Source: Microbacterium hibisci
Lineage (GTDB): Bacteria; Actinomycetota; Actinomycetes; Actinomycetales; Microbacteriaceae
DNA length: 64,000 bases
Direction of reading: 5' to 3'
NCBI RefSeq assembly: GCF_015278255.1
Contig: NZ_JADIJC010000001.1
Location: 186,001-250,000 of the forward strand
Below are positions 31,544-46,091 of the stretch, piece by piece. The translations under genes were made by a program, and so were the position numbers. Position 1 is the stretch's first letter, and every line of letters begins with the position of its first letter. Below the pieces are notes generated by a model, which saw only the letters and a program-made list of their open reading frames with translations, was not told the DNA's origin and ran no database searches.

Positions 31544-32212
31544 ATGGGTGTTCTCTCGAGATTCCGGCGGCGCAAGACGCCCTACCGCGCGGCGACCGAA
31601 GAGGAGCAGATCGCGCGCTACGTCTATCTGCTCGGATCGCTTCCCGCCTCGGTGATCGAGAGCGCGCACGCCTCCGCCTTCGCCGACGTGCCGCCGGAGC
31701 GGCGGCGCCAGATGTTCGAGCAGCTGCGCCCGTTCCTCGCCGAGTCCGAGCGCGACGCGGCGGCCGAAGACCCGACCGTCATCGCGCGCCTTGTCCGGCG
31801 TGCGGAAGAGCACCGTGCACGGCGCGCGGCGGAGGCGGATGCCGCGACCCGGGCCGCTGCGGCTCCTGCGGCGACGGCTGTCGCGGTCGACGACGGCGAT
31901 CCGCGCGGCCGCTTCGACGGCGATCCCCGGGATCAGGTCGACACGCGGGCGATGCTGCTGCAGGTCGGCGTCCTGACCATCGTCGCGAACCAGTTCCTGC
32001 TGTCGAGCTCGGTGGCGGCCTACTTCACGGTCGGCGCCGGGTCGCTGGAGCTCGCGTCGGAGCCCGGCTGGGTCGGCGAGACGTACGATCCGGGCCTCGG
32101 AGGCTTCGACGGCGGCGGGTTCGGCGGGGGCGCGTACGACTCCGGCGGTTTCGGAGGCTTCGACGGCGGAGGGTTCGGCGGTTTCGACGGCGGGGGCGGC
32201 TTCGGAGGCTGA
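31544..32212 (+). CDS. Membrane-associated Gly-rich protein, paralogue B
   Basis: The 222-residue product shares the plan of the gene at 25772: [11 protein letters not shown] start, the conserved helical part [27 protein letters not shown] (read in parts), one hydrophobic helix (about 145-162, [21 protein letters not shown]) and a Gly/Phe/Asp-rich tail [10 protein letters not shown] repeated several times. It differs in the middle, which is Ala/Arg-rich. Gene starts behind a good ribosome site GAGGAGG and a TAGGCT box. Function unknown; the low-complexity tail recalls adhesive or phase-separating segments, but this is a guess. Confidence 0.76.
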   Translation: MGVLSRFRRRKTPYRAATEEEQIARYVYLLGSLPASVIESAHASAFADVPPERRRQMFEQLRPFLAESERDAAAEDPTVIARLVRRAEEHRARRAAEADAATRAAAAPAATAVAVDDGDPRGRFDGDPRDQVDTRAMLLQVGVLTIVANQFLLSSSVAAYFTVGAGSLELASEPGWVGETYDPGLGGFDGGGFGGGAYDSGGFGGFDGGGFGGFDGGGGFGG

Positions 32213-32263
32213 GCCTCTCAGGCGGGGCGGTCGCGGCATCCGCTCATCGCGAACGCGGCCCCG

Positions 32264-32286
32264 ATGTCGGGGGTGCCGCCTACGCT
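32264..32286 (+). promoter_or_regulatory. Damage-type leaderless promoter of uvrB
   Basis: ATGTCGGGG, 8 bases, TACGCT, then 6 bases to the GTG at 32293. Matches the RecA-independent damage promoter TTGTCRGTG-N8-TANNNT apart from the first base and one base of the GTG. Confidence 0.7.
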
Positions 32287-32292
32287 GGTTCA

Positions 32293-34374
<2,082 letters not shown>

Positions 34375-34470
34375 CCGGTCGCGGTCGCGGGCGACGCCCT
34401 TCGACATGGCTTAGGCGCCGACGTGGCTCAGGCGCCGGCGTCGCTCAAGGGTCGGGGTGCACCGCGCGGG

Positions 34471-34725
34471 TCACGGGCAGTGCATCAGCGGCTTCGGACC
34501 CGAGCGGTCGAAGATGTGCTCCGAGATCGGAGCGCCGCACAGCGGGCACGCGCGCTCCGCACGCTCCGCCGGGCTCGGCGGGGGAGTCGTCTCGTACGGG
34601 CCGACGGCCGCCGGGCCGGCCGCGCGGATCAGGTTCGCGTTGATGTAGGCGTACCACCCGCCGGCCTCGCGGACGCGTTCGCGGAGGGGGCGACGGTCGC
34701 GGGGTGCGGCTTCCGATTCTGGCAT
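34471..34725 (-). CDS. Small Cys-containing protein divergent from an OhrR-like regulator
   Basis: An 84-residue protein: charged N-terminal part (RDRRPLRERVREAGGWYAYINANLIRAAG) and a C-terminal zinc-ribbon-like segment ERACPLCGAPISEHIFDRSG...PLMHCP with Cys at CPLC and HC, close to a knuckle pattern. I do not recognise the family, but it looks like a genuine small conserved protein of Microbacteriaceae. The ATG at 34725 lies 3 bases from a perfect 16-bp palindrome that also serves the divergent regulator, so the two are probably co-regulated by redox or peroxide stress. Confidence 0.65.
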   Translation of the reverse strand: MPESEAAPRDRRPLRERVREAGGWYAYINANLIRAAGPAAVGPYETTPPPSPAERAERACPLCGAPISEHIFDRSGPKPLMHCP

Positions 34726-34727
34726 GT

Positions 34728-34743
34728 CATTAGTGTACTAATG
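34728..34743. promoter_or_regulatory. Palindromic operator 1 of the OhrR-like divergon
   Basis: CATTAGT-GT-ACTAATG, a perfect 7-2-7 palindrome immediately upstream of the small protein's start codon. Confidence 0.65.
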
Positions 34744-34749
34744 ATTCGT

Positions 34750-34766
34750 CCACGATAGGATCGTGG
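34750..34766. promoter_or_regulatory. Palindromic operator 2 overlapping the regulator's -10 box
   Basis: CCACGAT-AGG-ATCGTGG, a perfect 7-3-7 palindrome that covers TAGGAT (34756-34761), the -10 box 6 bases before the regulator's GTG at 34768. Binding here would block its own transcription. Confidence 0.55.
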
Positions 34767-34767
34767 T

Positions 34768-35211
34768 GTGCAAGATGCCGCCCTCAGCCCCGACGACCTG
34801 CTCAAGCTCGACAACCAGGTGTGCTTCGCGCTGGTGACCGCGGCGCGCAACGTCGTCGGGATGTATCGGCCGATCCTCGAGCCGCTGGGCCTCACGCATC
34901 CGCAGTACCTCGTCATGCTGGCGCTGTGGGAACGGTCGCCCCGCTCGCTGCGCGAGCTCGCGGCCGAGCTGGCGCTCGAGCCCGCGACGCTGTCGCCCCT
35001 GGTGAAGCGGCTCGAGGCGCAGGGCCTCGTGACCCGCTCGCGGCGCGGCGACGACGAGCGGGTGCTCGACGTCGGACTCACCGATGCGGGGCGCCGGCTC
35101 CGCGAGCGCGCGCTGGAGGTGCCGGCCCGCGTGATGGAGAGCGTCGGAACGGATGCCGCGGCCCTCGTCGCGCTCCGCGACGCGCTGCAGCCGTTCGCCG
35201 GAGCTCGCTGA
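34768..35211 (+). CDS. OhrR-like MarR family regulator
   Basis: A 147-residue MarR protein with the typical OhrR beginning: [42 protein letters not shown], in which the N-terminal Cys (residue 19) is at the position of the peroxide-sensing Cys of OhrR. The winged helix follows ([32 protein letters not shown]). OhrR proteins sense organic hydroperoxides and repress ohr; no ohr gene lies here. It is divergent from the small Cys protein, with two palindromes between. GTG start behind a -10 box without ribosome site. The OhrR call rests on the Cys and the N-terminal pattern. Confidence 0.85.
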   Translation: MQDAALSPDDLLKLDNQVCFALVTAARNVVGMYRPILEPLGLTHPQYLVMLALWERSPRSLRELAAELALEPATLSPLVKRLEAQGLVTRSRRGDDERVLDVGLTDAGRRLRERALEVPARVMESVGTDAAALVALRDALQPFAGAR

Positions 35212-35280
35212 CGCCGGTTCCGGCCCCGGTGCGGGTGCATGACCTGCGCCGAACCTGTGAACGGAGGCTCTCCGGCGCCC

Positions 35281-35303
35281 ATGTCGGAGGCCCCGCCTAC
35301 ACT
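35281..35303 (+). promoter_or_regulatory. Damage-type leaderless promoter of uvrA
   Basis: ATGTCGGAG, 8 bases, TACACT, then 6 bases to the GTG at 35310. Nearly superimposable on the uvrB promoter; the bases around the box (CCGCCTAC-CT-GT) are shared as well. Confidence 0.7.
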
Positions 35304-35309
35304 TGTCTG

Positions 35310-38300
35310 GTGCCCATCGTCCCTGTCGCCCTGCCTGGAAACATGCCCGGAAACGCCGTCGGCGGCACCAGCGGAAAGCTCAGCGTCCGCGGTGCCCGCG
35401 TCCACAATCTGAAGGACGTCGACCTCGACATCCCGCGCGATTCACTGGTCGTCTTCACGGGGCTCTCGGGCTCGGGCAAGTCGAGCCTGGCGTTCGACAC
35501 GATCTTCGCCGAGGGCCAGCGCCGGTACGTCGAGTCGCTGAGCGCGTACGCGCGCCAGTTCCTCGGCCAGGTCGACCGCCCCGACGTCGACTTCATCGAG
35601 GGTCTCAGCCCGGCCGTCTCGATCGATCAGAAGTCGACCAACCGCAACCCGCGATCGACGGTGGGCACGATCACCGAGATCCACGACTACATGCGCCTGC
35701 TGTGGGCGCGCATCGGCATCCCGCACTGTCCGGAGTGCGGCGAGGTCATCCAGCGGCAGACGGTGCAGCAGATCGCCGACCAGCTCATGGAGCTGCCCGA
35801 GCGCACGCGCTACCAGATCGTCGCGCCGGTGGTGAGCCAGAAGAAGGGCGAGTTCGTCGACCTCTTCAAGGAGCTCGGCGCGAAGGGCTACGCCCGCGCC
35901 ATCGTCGACGGCGACATGATCCAGCTCGCCGAGCCGCCCGCCCTCAAGAAGAGCTACAAGCACGACATCGCGGTCGTGGTCGACCGCCTCGTCGCGGGCC
36001 CGGGGATCCTCGACCGCGTCACAGACTCGGTCGAGACGGCCCTGTCGCTCGCGGGCGGCGTGATGCAGGTCAACTTCGTCGACGAAGAAGGCGACGCCGC
36101 CTGGCAGTCCTTCTCCGAGAAGCTCGCGTGCCCCAACGGCCACCCGCTGCAGCTCACCGAGATCGAGCCCCGCACCTTCTCGTTCAACGCGCCCTTCGGC
36201 GCCTGCCCCGCGTGCTCCGGCCTCGGCACCCGCATGTCGGTCGACGTCGAGCTGATGCTGGGCGACGAGGACCTGTCGATCCGTGAGGGCGTCCTCATTC
36301 CGTGGACGACGCAGGGCAAGGGTCTGTTCCAGTACTACGAGCGCCTGCTCGAAGGGCTCGCCAGCGACCTCGGCTTCTCGCTCGACACCCCCTGGAAGAA
36401 GCTGCCGGCGGCGGTGCGGGAGGCGGTTCTCCGCGGCGAGAACTACAAGGTCACCGTGCGGTGGAAGAACCGCTACGGGCGCGAGATGCGCTACTCGTCC
36501 GGGTTCGAGGGCGTCGTGCCCTACATCGAGCGCCAGTACACGCAGGCCGAGTCCGACACGCAGCGCCAGCGCTGGTCGGAGTACCTGCGCGAGGTGCCGT
36601 GCCCGGTGTGCGACGGCGCGCGCCTCAAGCCCGAGGTGCTGGCGGTCCAGGTGCACGGACACTCGATCGCGGATGCCTCACGCCTGAGCCTCGGCGAGGC
36701 GCGCGAGTACTTCGCGCGCCTGACGCTCACCGACCGCGAGGCGACCATCGCTGCGGCGGTGCTGCGCGAGATCCGGCTGCGCCTGGACTTCCTCATCCGC
36801 GTCGGTCTCGACTACCTCAGCCTCAGCCGCGCAGCGGCGACGCTCTCGGGCGGAGAGGCGCAGCGCATCCGGCTCGCGACGCAGATCGGATCGGGGCTGA
36901 CCGGCGTGCTCTACGTTCTGGACGAGCCGTCGATCGGCCTGCACCAGCGCGACAACCGACGGCTCATCGAGACGCTCGTCGCCCTGCGCGATCTCGGCAA
37001 CACCCTCATCGTCGTCGAGCACGACGAAGAGACCATCCACGCCGCCGACTGGGTGGTCGACATCGGCCCGGGCGCCGGCGTCAACGGCGGCGAGGTGGTG
37101 CACTCCGGCCCGATCGACGAGCTCCTGGCCGATCGCGAGTCGATCACCGGCGACTACCTCTCGGGCCGCCGCGCGATCCCGACGCCCAAGAAGCGTCGCA
37201 AGATCGACAAGAAGCGGCAGATCGCCGTCGTCGGCGCGCGCGAGAACAATCTCAAGAACGTCACGGTCGACTTCCCGCTGGGCGTGCTCACCTCGGTCAC
37301 CGGCGTGAGCGGATCGGGCAAGTCGTCCCTGGTCAACGGCATCCTCTACCAGGTCCTCGCGACACGCCTCAACGGCGCCCGCCGGGTCGCGGGCAAGCAC
37401 ACCCGCGTCACCGGACTCGAGAACCTCGACAAGGTGGTGCACGTCGACCAGGCGCCGATCGGCCGCACGCCGCGCTCCAACCCGGCGACCTACACGGGAG
37501 TGTTCGACCGCATCCGCACGCTGTTCAGCGAGACGACCGAGGCGAAGGTGCGCGGCTACCAGCCGGGCCGCTTCAGCTTCAACGTCAAGGGCGGCCGGTG
37601 CGAGGCGTGCTCGGGCGACGGCACGATCAAGATCGAGATGAACTTCCTGCCCGACGTCTACGTCGACTGCGAGGTGTGCCACGGCAAGCGGTACAACCGC
37701 GACACCCTCGCCGTGCACTACAAGGGCAAGAACATCGCCGAGGTGCTCGAGATGCCGATCGCCGAGGCTGCGGAGTTCTTCGAGCCGATCCAGGCGATCC
37801 ACCGCTACCTCAAGACGCTCGTCGACGTCGGACTCGGGTACGTGCGGCTCGGCCAGTCCGCCACCACGCTCTCGGGCGGTGAGGCGCAGCGCGTCAAGCT
37901 CGCCACCGAACTGCAGCGGCGCACCAACGGCCGTTCCATCTATGTGCTCGACGAGCCGACCACGGGTCTGCACTTCGAAGACGTGCGCAAGCTCCTCGAG
38001 GTGCTGAACGGACTCGTCGACAAGGGCAACACCGTCATCGTCATCGAGCACAACCTCGACGTCATCAAGTCCTCCGACTGGGTGATCGACCTCGGTCCCG
38101 AGGGCGGTGCCGGCGGCGGCCAGGTGATCGCGACGGGCACCCCCGAGCAGGTCGCGCGCGTCGACGCGAGTCACACCGGTGCGTTCCTCGCCGAGGTGCT
38201 CGGCCTCCGCGCGCCCACCCACGCGGTCGCCGGTCACGCGACGGCGGACGGCGACGGCGCCGACCTCGACGCCGCCGCGGACGCCGAACGGGTCGAAGTG

Positions 38301-38315
38301 CGCAAGGCCGGCTGA
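35310..38315 (+). CDS. uvrA: UvrABC excinuclease subunit A
   Basis: Lesion-finding ATPase of nucleotide excision repair that loads UvrB. The 1,001-residue product has two ABC domains with Walker [11 protein letters not shown] and [10 protein letters not shown], signature LSGGEAQR in each, and zinc modules [17 protein letters not shown] and CEACSGDG. Compared with about 950 residues in the usual protein it has an extra N-terminal stretch of about 20 ([19 protein letters not shown]) and an acidic C-terminal tail; the promoter position supports the GTG at 35310. An inner Met is possible. uvrC follows 5 bases downstream. Confidence 0.97.
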   Translation: MPIVPVALPGNMPGNAVGGTSGKLSVRGARVHNLKDVDLDIPRDSLVVFTGLSGSGKSSLAFDTIFAEGQRRYVESLSAYARQFLGQVDRPDVDFIEGLSPAVSIDQKSTNRNPRSTVGTITEIHDYMRLLWARIGIPHCPECGEVIQRQTVQQIADQLMELPERTRYQIVAPVVSQKKGEFVDLFKELGAKGYARAIVDGDMIQLAEPPALKKSYKHDIAVVVDRLVAGPGILDRVTDSVETALSLAGGVMQVNFVDEEGDAAWQSFSEKLACPNGHPLQLTEIEPRTFSFNAPFGACPACSGLGTRMSVDVELMLGDEDLSIREGVLIPWTTQGKGLFQYYERLLEGLASDLGFSLDTPWKKLPAAVREAVLRGENYKVTVRWKNRYGREMRYSSGFEGVVPYIERQYTQAESDTQRQRWSEYLREVPCPVCDGARLKPEVLAVQVHGHSIADASRLSLGEAREYFARLTLTDREATIAAAVLREIRLRLDFLIRVGLDYLSLSRAAATLSGGEAQRIRLATQIGSGLTGVLYVLDEPSIGLHQRDNRRLIETLVALRDLGNTLIVVEHDEETIHAADWVVDIGPGAGVNGGEVVHSGPIDELLADRESITGDYLSGRRAIPTPKKRRKIDKKRQIAVVGARENNLKNVTVDFPLGVLTSVTGVSGSGKSSLVNGILYQVLATRLNGARRVAGKHTRVTGLENLDKVVHVDQAPIGRTPRSNPATYTGVFDRIRTLFSETTEAKVRGYQPGRFSFNVKGGRCEACSGDGTIKIEMNFLPDVYVDCEVCHGKRYNRDTLAVHYKGKNIAEVLEMPIAEAAEFFEPIQAIHRYLKTLVDVGLGYVRLGQSATTLSGGEAQRVKLATELQRRTNGRSIYVLDEPTTGLHFEDVRKLLEVLNGLVDKGNTVIVIEHNLDVIKSSDWVIDLGPEGGAGGGQVIATGTPEQVARVDASHTGAFLAEVLGLRAPTHAVAGHATADGDGADLDAAADAERVEVRKAG

Positions 38316-38320
38316 GCGGG

Positions 38321-40249
38321 ATGGCGCGCACCGCACCCACCGTTCCGTACAAGCCCAAGGCCGGCGAGATCCCCACCAATCCGGGGGTGTACCGCTTCCG
38401 CGACGCGGACGGGCGCGTGCTGTACGTCGGCAAGGCGAAGAACCTGCGCGCACGCCTGTCCAACTACTTCGCACCGCTGCACACGCTCCACGAGCGCACG
38501 CGACGCATGGTCACGACCGCCGCATCGGTCGAGTGGACGGTCGTGGCCACCGACGTCGACTCGCTCCAGCTCGAGTACCAGTGGATCAAGGAGTTCGACC
38601 CGCCGTTCAACGTCCGCTACCGCGACGACAAGTCGTACCCGTTCCTGGCGATCACGCTCGCCGACGAGGCGCCTCGCGTCATCGTGACCCGCAACCGCCG
38701 GATCCCCGGTGCGAAGTACTTCGGCCCGTACCCGAAGGTCTGGGCGGTGCACGACACGATCGACCTGATGATCAAGGTGTTCCCGATCCGCACCTGCAGC
38801 GACTCGTCGTACAAGAAGGCGATGGCGACCGGTCGGCCCTGCTTCCCCGGCCAGATCGGCCGGTGCGGCGGGCCGTGCTCGATGAAGGTGACGATCGAGG
38901 AGCACCGGGCGATCGTCGACGACTTCGTCGCCTTCATGGCCGGCGGCGACCAGCGCTTCACGAAGGAGCTCACCGCGCGCATGCGCGAGGCTTCCGCCGC
39001 GATGGACTACGAGGCCGCCGCCACGTATCGCGACCGGCTCCAGGCGATCGACGCGGTGCTCAACCGCAGCGCCCTCGTCCTCGCCGCCGACACCGACGCC
39101 GACCTGTTCGGGATCGCGGAGGACGAGCTCGCGGCCACCGTCCAGCACTTCGTCATCCGCGGCGGCCGCGTGCGCGGTGTGCGCGCCACGACGATCGAGA
39201 AGGAGATCGACATCTCCGGCGGCGACCTCGTCGATCAGGTCCTCCAGCGCACGTACGGCAACGCCGCGGGAGCCGACATCCCGCGGCAGGTGCTGGTTCC
39301 GGCCATGCCGGAGGACGCCGCCGATCTCGAGGAGTGGCTGCGGGCTCGACGCGGCAAGGGCGTGACCATCCAGGTGGCGCAGCGGGGACGCAAGGCCGAC
39401 CTCATGCGCACGGCGAGCCTCAACGCCCAGCAGGCGCTCATGCTGCACAAGACCCGCCGCACCAGCGACTACGTCGCGCGCACGCAGGCGCTCACCGACC
39501 TGCAGGAGGCCCTCGACCTCGCCGAGGCGCCGCTGCGCATCGAGTGCTTCGACGTGTCGCACCTGAGCGGCACCAACGTCGTCGCCTCGATGGTCGTCTT
39601 CGAGGACGGCCTGCCCCGCAAGGACCAGTACCGCTCGTTCAAGGTCGAGGAGACGACCGACGACACCGACTCGCTCTACCAGGTGCTCCGGCGGCGGCTG
39701 GCCTACCTCGACCGGCCGGAGGAGACCGAGACGGATGCCGCACGCGGCGCCACCGCCGACGGCACGGTCGTGACGGAGCGGCGTCGCGCGCGCTTCGCGT
39801 ACCGGCCGCAGCTGCTCGTCGTCGACGGCGGCAAGCCGCAGGTCGAGGCGGCCGCCCGTGCGCTCCGCGACGCCGGGCACGAGGAGGTCGCGCTGTGCGG
39901 CATCGCCAAGCGTCTCGAGGAGGTCTGGCTGCCGGGGGAGGAGTACCCCGTGATCCTCCCGCGGACGTCGGAGGCGCTCTACCTGCTGCAGCGGCTCCGC
40001 GACGAGGCCCACCGGTTCGCGATCACCCACCAGCGCCGGCGGCGGCGTCGCGACATCCAGAGCGTGCTGGCCGAGATCCCGGGTCTGGGCGAGGCGCGCA
40101 TCAAGGCGCTGCTGCGTCACTTCGGATCGGTGTCGGCGCTCAAGAAGGCCACGCCCGACGAGATCGCACAGCTTCCCGGCGTCGGGCCGAAGCTGGCCGC
40201 CGCGATCCACGGCCACCTCGCGGAACCGGCATCCGTCTCCAGTGAGTAG
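38321..40249 (+). CDS. uvrC: UvrABC excinuclease subunit C
   Basis: Makes both incisions of nucleotide excision repair. The 642-residue product has the N-terminal GIY-YIG nuclease ([23 protein letters not shown], 3' incision), a UVR domain that contacts UvrB ([23 protein letters not shown]), the RNase H-like nuclease for the 5' incision ([20 protein letters not shown], acidic residues present) and a C-terminal double helix-hairpin-helix ([26 protein letters not shown]). It lies 5 bases after uvrA and surely shares its transcript. The stop TAG is part of the TAGGCT box that may start the rapZ transcript. Confidence 0.97.
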   Translation: MARTAPTVPYKPKAGEIPTNPGVYRFRDADGRVLYVGKAKNLRARLSNYFAPLHTLHERTRRMVTTAASVEWTVVATDVDSLQLEYQWIKEFDPPFNVRYRDDKSYPFLAITLADEAPRVIVTRNRRIPGAKYFGPYPKVWAVHDTIDLMIKVFPIRTCSDSSYKKAMATGRPCFPGQIGRCGGPCSMKVTIEEHRAIVDDFVAFMAGGDQRFTKELTARMREASAAMDYEAAATYRDRLQAIDAVLNRSALVLAADTDADLFGIAEDELAATVQHFVIRGGRVRGVRATTIEKEIDISGGDLVDQVLQRTYGNAAGADIPRQVLVPAMPEDAADLEEWLRARRGKGVTIQVAQRGRKADLMRTASLNAQQALMLHKTRRTSDYVARTQALTDLQEALDLAEAPLRIECFDVSHLSGTNVVASMVVFEDGLPRKDQYRSFKVEETTDDTDSLYQVLRRRLAYLDRPEETETDAARGATADGTVVTERRRARFAYRPQLLVVDGGKPQVEAAARALRDAGHEEVALCGIAKRLEEVWLPGEEYPVILPRTSEALYLLQRLRDEAHRFAITHQRRRRRRDIQSVLAEIPGLGEARIKALLRHFGSVSALKKATPDEIAQLPGVGPKLAAAIHGHLAEPASVSSE

Positions 40250-40270
40250 GCTGGCGGCACGGGGGTGATC

Positions 40271-41152
40271 ATGGGCGAGGCGGCGAGTCAGGACGTCGGA
40301 GAAGTGCTGATCGTCACGGGGATGTCGGGCGCCGGGCGATCGACGGCGGCGAACGCCCTCGAGGATCTCGACTGGTACGTCGTCGACAATCTGCCGCCGC
40401 AGATGCTCAAGCCGCTGCTCGACCTCACCGAGCTCGCCGGGGGAGTGCTGCCGCGCGTTGCCGTGGTGGTCGACGTGCGCGGGCGCGACCTGTTCTCCGA
40501 CCTCCCGAACGCGATGCGATCGCTGCGCGAGCGGCGCCAGATCCGGGTGATGTTCCTGGATGCCTCCGACGACGTGCTCGTCCGCCGCTTCGAGGCGGTG
40601 CGGCGTCCCCATCCGCTGCAGGACGAGGGCACGATCCTCGACGGCATCCGGCGGGAACGCGAGCGGCTGGCGGCGGTGCGCGAAGGCGCGGACATCATCA
40701 TCGACACGTCGGCATACAACATCCACCAGCTGGCCACGAAGGTCGCCGACCTCTTCACGGAGGAGGGGCAGGCTCGGCACACGCTCACGTTGCAGAGCTT
40801 CGGCTTCAAGTACGGCCTGCCGCCCGACGCGGACCTCGTCGCCGACATGCGCTTCCTCCCGAATCCCTTCTGGGACGAGCGGCTGCGGCCCTTCACCGGC
40901 GAGGACGCCGAGGTGCGCGACTACGTCCTGTCGCAGGAGGGTGCGAGCGAGTTCCTCGAGGCCTACAGCCGGGCGCTGCGTCCCGTGCTCGAGGGCTACC
41001 AGCGCGAGAACAAGAGCCATTCGGTCGTCGCCGTCGGCTGCACCGGGGGTAAGCACCGCTCGGTGGTCATGGTCCGCGAGCTCGCCGAACGCCTCGCGGC
41101 GGTGCCCGGCGTGGCCGTGCGGATCACTCACCGCGACCTCGGCCGAGAGTGA
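40271..41152 (+). CDS. rapZ: RNase adapter / P-loop NTPase RapZ (YvcJ)
   Basis: Nucleotide-binding protein of the RapZ/YvcJ family; in E. coli it steers RNase E to GlmZ, in Gram-positives its role is less clear. The 293-residue product has the P loop VTGMSGAGRSTAANAL, where Arg replaces the usual Lys as in most actinobacterial members, VVDNLPP, and the C-terminal metabolite/RNA-binding part with SFGFKYGLPPDADLVADMRFLPNPFW and VGCTGGKHRSVVMV. ATG 40271 is preferred; a GTG at 40265 is two codons upstream. It stands in the conserved uvrC-rapZ-whiA order, but the gene yvcK usually found between rapZ and whiA is missing. Confidence 0.94.
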   Translation: MGEAASQDVGEVLIVTGMSGAGRSTAANALEDLDWYVVDNLPPQMLKPLLDLTELAGGVLPRVAVVVDVRGRDLFSDLPNAMRSLRERRQIRVMFLDASDDVLVRRFEAVRRPHPLQDEGTILDGIRRERERLAAVREGADIIIDTSAYNIHQLATKVADLFTEEGQARHTLTLQSFGFKYGLPPDADLVADMRFLPNPFWDERLRPFTGEDAEVRDYVLSQEGASEFLEAYSRALRPVLEGYQRENKSHSVVAVGCTGGKHRSVVMVRELAERLAAVPGVAVRITHRDLGRE

Positions 41153-41219
41153 GGGCTTCCCGGCCGGACCGGCCGGGTAGGCTTGACGGTCGTTCCCGAA
41201 AGACCTCGTAAGGAGACCC

Positions 41220-42197
41220 GTGTCGCTGACCGCTGACGTGAAGGCCGAGCTGATCACCGTGCGAGACCCGCGCCCGACGGCGCGGGTGGCCGAACTCACG
41301 TCGCTGCTGCGATTCTCGGGCGGCCTGCACTCCATCGCGAACCGCGTCGCGGTCGAGGCGGAGCTCGATTCCGACATCCTCGCCCGCCGGACCGCGCGCG
41401 ATCTCGTCGAGCTCTACGGCGTGCGCCCCGAACTGGTGCACGTGCAGGGCTCGGGCGCCCGCACCGGCAGCCACTACGCCGTGCGCGTCATCGAGGGCGG
41501 TGAGACGCTGGCGCGCCAGACCGGTCTGCTCGACCAGCGCCGCCGCCCCGTCCGCGGACTTCCGAACAAGCTCACCACCGGCTCGCGCGGCGACCTCGCC
41601 GCGATCTGGCGCGGCGCCTTCCTCGCCGCCGGCACGCTGAGCGACCCCGGCCGCTCCGCAGCGCTGGAGATCACCTGCCCGTCGTCCGAGGCGGCGATGG
41701 CGCTCGTGGGTGCGGCGCACCGGCTCGGCATCGCGGGCAAGGCGCGCGAGGTGCGCGGGATCCCGCGTGTCGTCGTGCGCGAGGGCGAGGCGATCCGCGC
41801 GGCACTGGCAGCCATGGGGGCCGTGCGGGCCGCCGCCGATTGGGACCAGATGCGCCAGCGCCGCGAGGTGCGCGCGGGCGTCAACCGCCTCGTCAACTTC
41901 GACGACGCCAACCTGCGTCGCTCGGCGCAGGCGGCCGTGGCCGCCTGTGCGCGCGTCGAGCGCGCGCTCGAGATCCTCGGCGACGAGGTGCCCGACCACC
42001 TTCGTCAGGCCGGGGACCTGCGCCTCGCGCACCGCGACGCGAGCCTGGACGAACTCGGGCACCACGCCGACCCGCCGCTCACGAAGGACGCCGTCGCCGG
42101 CCGCATCCGGCGCCTTCTCGCAATGGCCGACAAGAAGGCCGAGGCCGAAGGGCTTCCCGGTACCGAGTCCGCGGTTCCGGCGGGTATCGAGGACTGA
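41220..42197 (+). CDS. whiA: DNA-binding protein WhiA
   Basis: Transcription regulator that in Streptomyces controls sporulation division genes together with WhiB; in non-sporulating actinobacteria its role is basic cell division. The 325-residue product has an N-terminal LAGLIDADG-homing-endonuclease-like domain ([39 protein letters not shown]) without the catalytic acids, and a C-terminal helix-turn-helix ([34 protein letters not shown], shown in part). The GTG at 41220 has the ribosome site AAGGAG. Preceded by TAGGCT at 41178-41183, a possible own promoter. Confidence 0.95.
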   Translation: MSLTADVKAELITVRDPRPTARVAELTSLLRFSGGLHSIANRVAVEAELDSDILARRTARDLVELYGVRPELVHVQGSGARTGSHYAVRVIEGGETLARQTGLLDQRRRPVRGLPNKLTTGSRGDLAAIWRGAFLAAGTLSDPGRSAALEITCPSSEAAMALVGAAHRLGIAGKAREVRGIPRVVVREGEAIRAALAAMGAVRAAADWDQMRQRREVRAGVNRLVNFDDANLRRSAQAAVAACARVERALEILGDEVPDHLRQAGDLRLAHRDASLDELGHHADPPLTKDAVAGRIRRLLAMADKKAEAEGLPGTESAVPAGIED

Positions 42198-42205
42198 TTC
42201 TCGAC

Positions 42206-42234
42206 GACGGATGCCGCGGCCCGCGGCATCCGTC
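42206..42234 (+). terminator. whiA terminator hairpin built from the GGATGCC motif
   Basis: GACGGATGCCGC, loop GGCCC, exact complement; 8 bases after the whiA stop, followed by a short pyrimidine run. Confidence 0.7.
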
Positions 42235-42350
42235 TTCCACACGTCACAGTGGGAAGCAACCCCGGCGCGAGCGCGTTGCCGCTCACTAGGATGAATCCGT
42301 CACCCTCGCTGCGCCGGGGATTCGGCGCGCGCCGACAGGAAGAAGAGAAC

Positions 42351-44085
<1,735 letters not shown>

Positions 44086-44090
44086 TCCCC

Positions 44091-45305
44091 ATGGCTCTGC
44101 GCACCCTCAGCACGCTGGGTTCGCTGGCCGGCAAGCGTGTCATCGTCCGTGCTGACCTCAACGTCCCCCTCGAGGACGCGGTCATCACGGACGATGGCCG
44201 TGTACGGGCCACGCTCCCCACGCTCAACGCCCTGATCAACCAGGGCGCACGCGTCATCGTCTGCTCCCACCTGGGTCGCCCCGACGGCGCTCCCGACCCG
44301 AAGTACAGCCTCGAGCCGGTCGCGCAGCGACTGTCGGAGCTGCTCGGCAAGCCGGTCGCGTTCGCGCGCGACACGGTGGGGGAGTCGGCGCACGAAGCCG
44401 TCGCCGCCCTCGAGGACGGCGACGTCGCGGTGATCGAGAACCTGCGGTTCAACGCGGGCGAGACCGCCAAGGACGAAGCCGCGCGCCGCGCCTTCGCGGA
44501 AGAGCTCGCGGCCCTCGGCGACGTGCTCGTTTCGGACGGCTTCGGTGTCGTCCACCGCAAGCAGGCGTCGGTCTACGACCTCGCCGAGATCCTGCCGTCG
44601 GCCGCCGGCTTCCTCATCGAGAAGGAGGTCGACGTTCTCGACCGCCTCACCGAGAACCCGGAGCGTCCGTACACCGTCGTGCTCGGCGGCTCCAAGGTCA
44701 GCGACAAGCTGGGCGTCATCGAGCACCTGCTTCCGCGCGTCGACCGGCTTCTCGTCGGCGGCGGCATGATGTTCACCTTCCTCGCGGCCGAAGGCCACAA
44801 GGTCGGTTCGAGCCTCCTCGAGCAGGACCAGCTCGACACCGTGAAGGGCTACATCGCGACCGCGAAGGAACGCGGCGTCGAGCTCGTGCTTCCCGTCGAC
44901 GCGGTGGTCGCCGCCTCGTTCTCGGCGGACGCCGAGCACGTCGTCGCCCCTGCCACCGCGTTGGAGGACACGGCGTTCGGCGCCTCGGGCCTCGGGCTCG
45001 ACATCGGTCCGGAGACGGCCGCGATCTTCGCCGACGCCGTGCGCGGGTCGAAGACCGTGTTCTGGAACGGCCCCATGGGTGTGTTCGAGATGTCCGCCTT
45101 CGCCGCGGGCACCAAGGCCGTCGCTCAGGCGCTCACCGAGGTCGAGGGCCTGTCGGTCGTCGGCGGCGGCGACTCCGCCGCGGCCGTGCGTCAGCTCGGC
45201 TTCGCCGACGACGATTTCGGTCACATCTCGACCGGCGGCGGCGCCAGCCTCGAGTTCCTCGAGGGCAAGAAGCTCCCCGGACTGGAGGTCCTCGGATGGC
45301 AGTGA
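44091..45305 (+). CDS. pgk: Phosphoglycerate kinase
   Basis: Makes ATP and 3-phosphoglycerate in glycolysis. The 404-residue product has [58 protein letters not shown], and the C-terminal [13 protein letters not shown] with [15 protein letters not shown]. The usual family motif SDAFGTAHR reads SDGFGVVHR, a mild variation. The ATG at 44091 is 5 bases after gap; its 3' end overlaps tpiA by 10 bases. Confidence 0.97.
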   Translation: MALRTLSTLGSLAGKRVIVRADLNVPLEDAVITDDGRVRATLPTLNALINQGARVIVCSHLGRPDGAPDPKYSLEPVAQRLSELLGKPVAFARDTVGESAHEAVAALEDGDVAVIENLRFNAGETAKDEAARRAFAEELAALGDVLVSDGFGVVHRKQASVYDLAEILPSAAGFLIEKEVDVLDRLTENPERPYTVVLGGSKVSDKLGVIEHLLPRVDRLLVGGGMMFTFLAAEGHKVGSSLLEQDQLDTVKGYIATAKERGVELVLPVDAVVAASFSADAEHVVAPATALEDTAFGASGLGLDIGPETAAIFADAVRGSKTVFWNGPMGVFEMSAFAAGTKAVAQALTEVEGLSVVGGGDSAAAVRQLGFADDDFGHISTGGGASLEFLEGKKLPGLEVLGWQ

Positions 45306-46087
45306 GCAGCCGCACCCCGCTGATCGCGGGCAACTGGAAGATGAACCTCGACCACCTGCAGGCGGTCGCGTTCGTGCAGAAGCTGCACTGGACCCTCAAG
45401 GACGCCAAGCACGAGGACGGCTCGGTCGAGGTGGCGGTCTTTCCGCCCTTCACCGGCCTGCGCACGGTGCAGACGCTGCTCGATGCCGACAAGATCCCGT
45501 TCGCCCTCGGCGCCCAGGACATCTCGTCGCACGACTCCGGCGCGTACACCGGTGAGGTGTCGGGCGCGTTCCTGGCGAAGCTCGACGCGCGGTACGTGAT
45601 CATCGGCCACTCCGAGCGCCGGCAGTACCACGCCGAGACCGACGAGGTCGTGGGCTCCAAGGTGAAGGCCGCGCTCAAGCACGGGCTCGTGCCCGTGATC
45701 TGCGTGGGCGAGACGCTGGCGCAGCGCGAGGAGTCCGGCCCCACCGCCGTGTCGGTCGGTCAGCTGGAGGTGGCCCTGGAGGGCGTGTCCGCCGATGCCG
45801 ACTTCGTCGTGGCGTACGAGCCGGTCTGGGCGATCGGCACCGGCCAGGTCGCGTCGCCCGAGCAGGCGCAGGAGGTCTGCGCCGCGCTCCGCGAGGTCAT
45901 CGCCGACAAGCTCGGCGCCGACGCGGCCGCGCGCACGCGCGTGCTGTACGGCGGTTCGGTCAAGGCCGCGAACATCGCGAGCTTCATGCGCGAGCCCGAT
46001 GTCGACGGCGCCCTCGTCGGCGGTGCGAGCCTCGTCGTCGACGAGTTCGCGGCGATCATCCGCTACCAGAAGCACGTCGGCGTCTGA
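45296..46087 (+). CDS. tpiA: Triosephosphate isomerase
   Basis: Interconverts glyceraldehyde 3-phosphate and dihydroxyacetone phosphate. The 263-residue TIM barrel has the catalytic motifs AGNWKMNL (Lys), GHSERRQYH (His) and [11 protein letters not shown] (Glu), and the phosphate loop [11 protein letters not shown]. The ATG at 45296 overlaps the end of pgk by 10 bases, so translation is coupled. Followed by a REP-like inverted repeat and secG. Confidence 0.97.
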   Translation: MAVSSRTPLIAGNWKMNLDHLQAVAFVQKLHWTLKDAKHEDGSVEVAVFPPFTGLRTVQTLLDADKIPFALGAQDISSHDSGAYTGEVSGAFLAKLDARYVIIGHSERRQYHAETDEVVGSKVKAALKHGLVPVICVGETLAQREESGPTAVSVGQLEVALEGVSADADFVVAYEPVWAIGTGQVASPEQAQEVCAALREVIADKLGADAAARTRVLYGGSVKAANIASFMREPDVDGALVGGASLVVDEFAAIIRYQKHVGV

Positions 46088-46091
46088 CGCT

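Noticed and set aside
38234..41377. An open frame of 1,047 codons on the minus strand
   Set aside because: Antisense to uvrC and rapZ, which have clear family motifs and intact starts.
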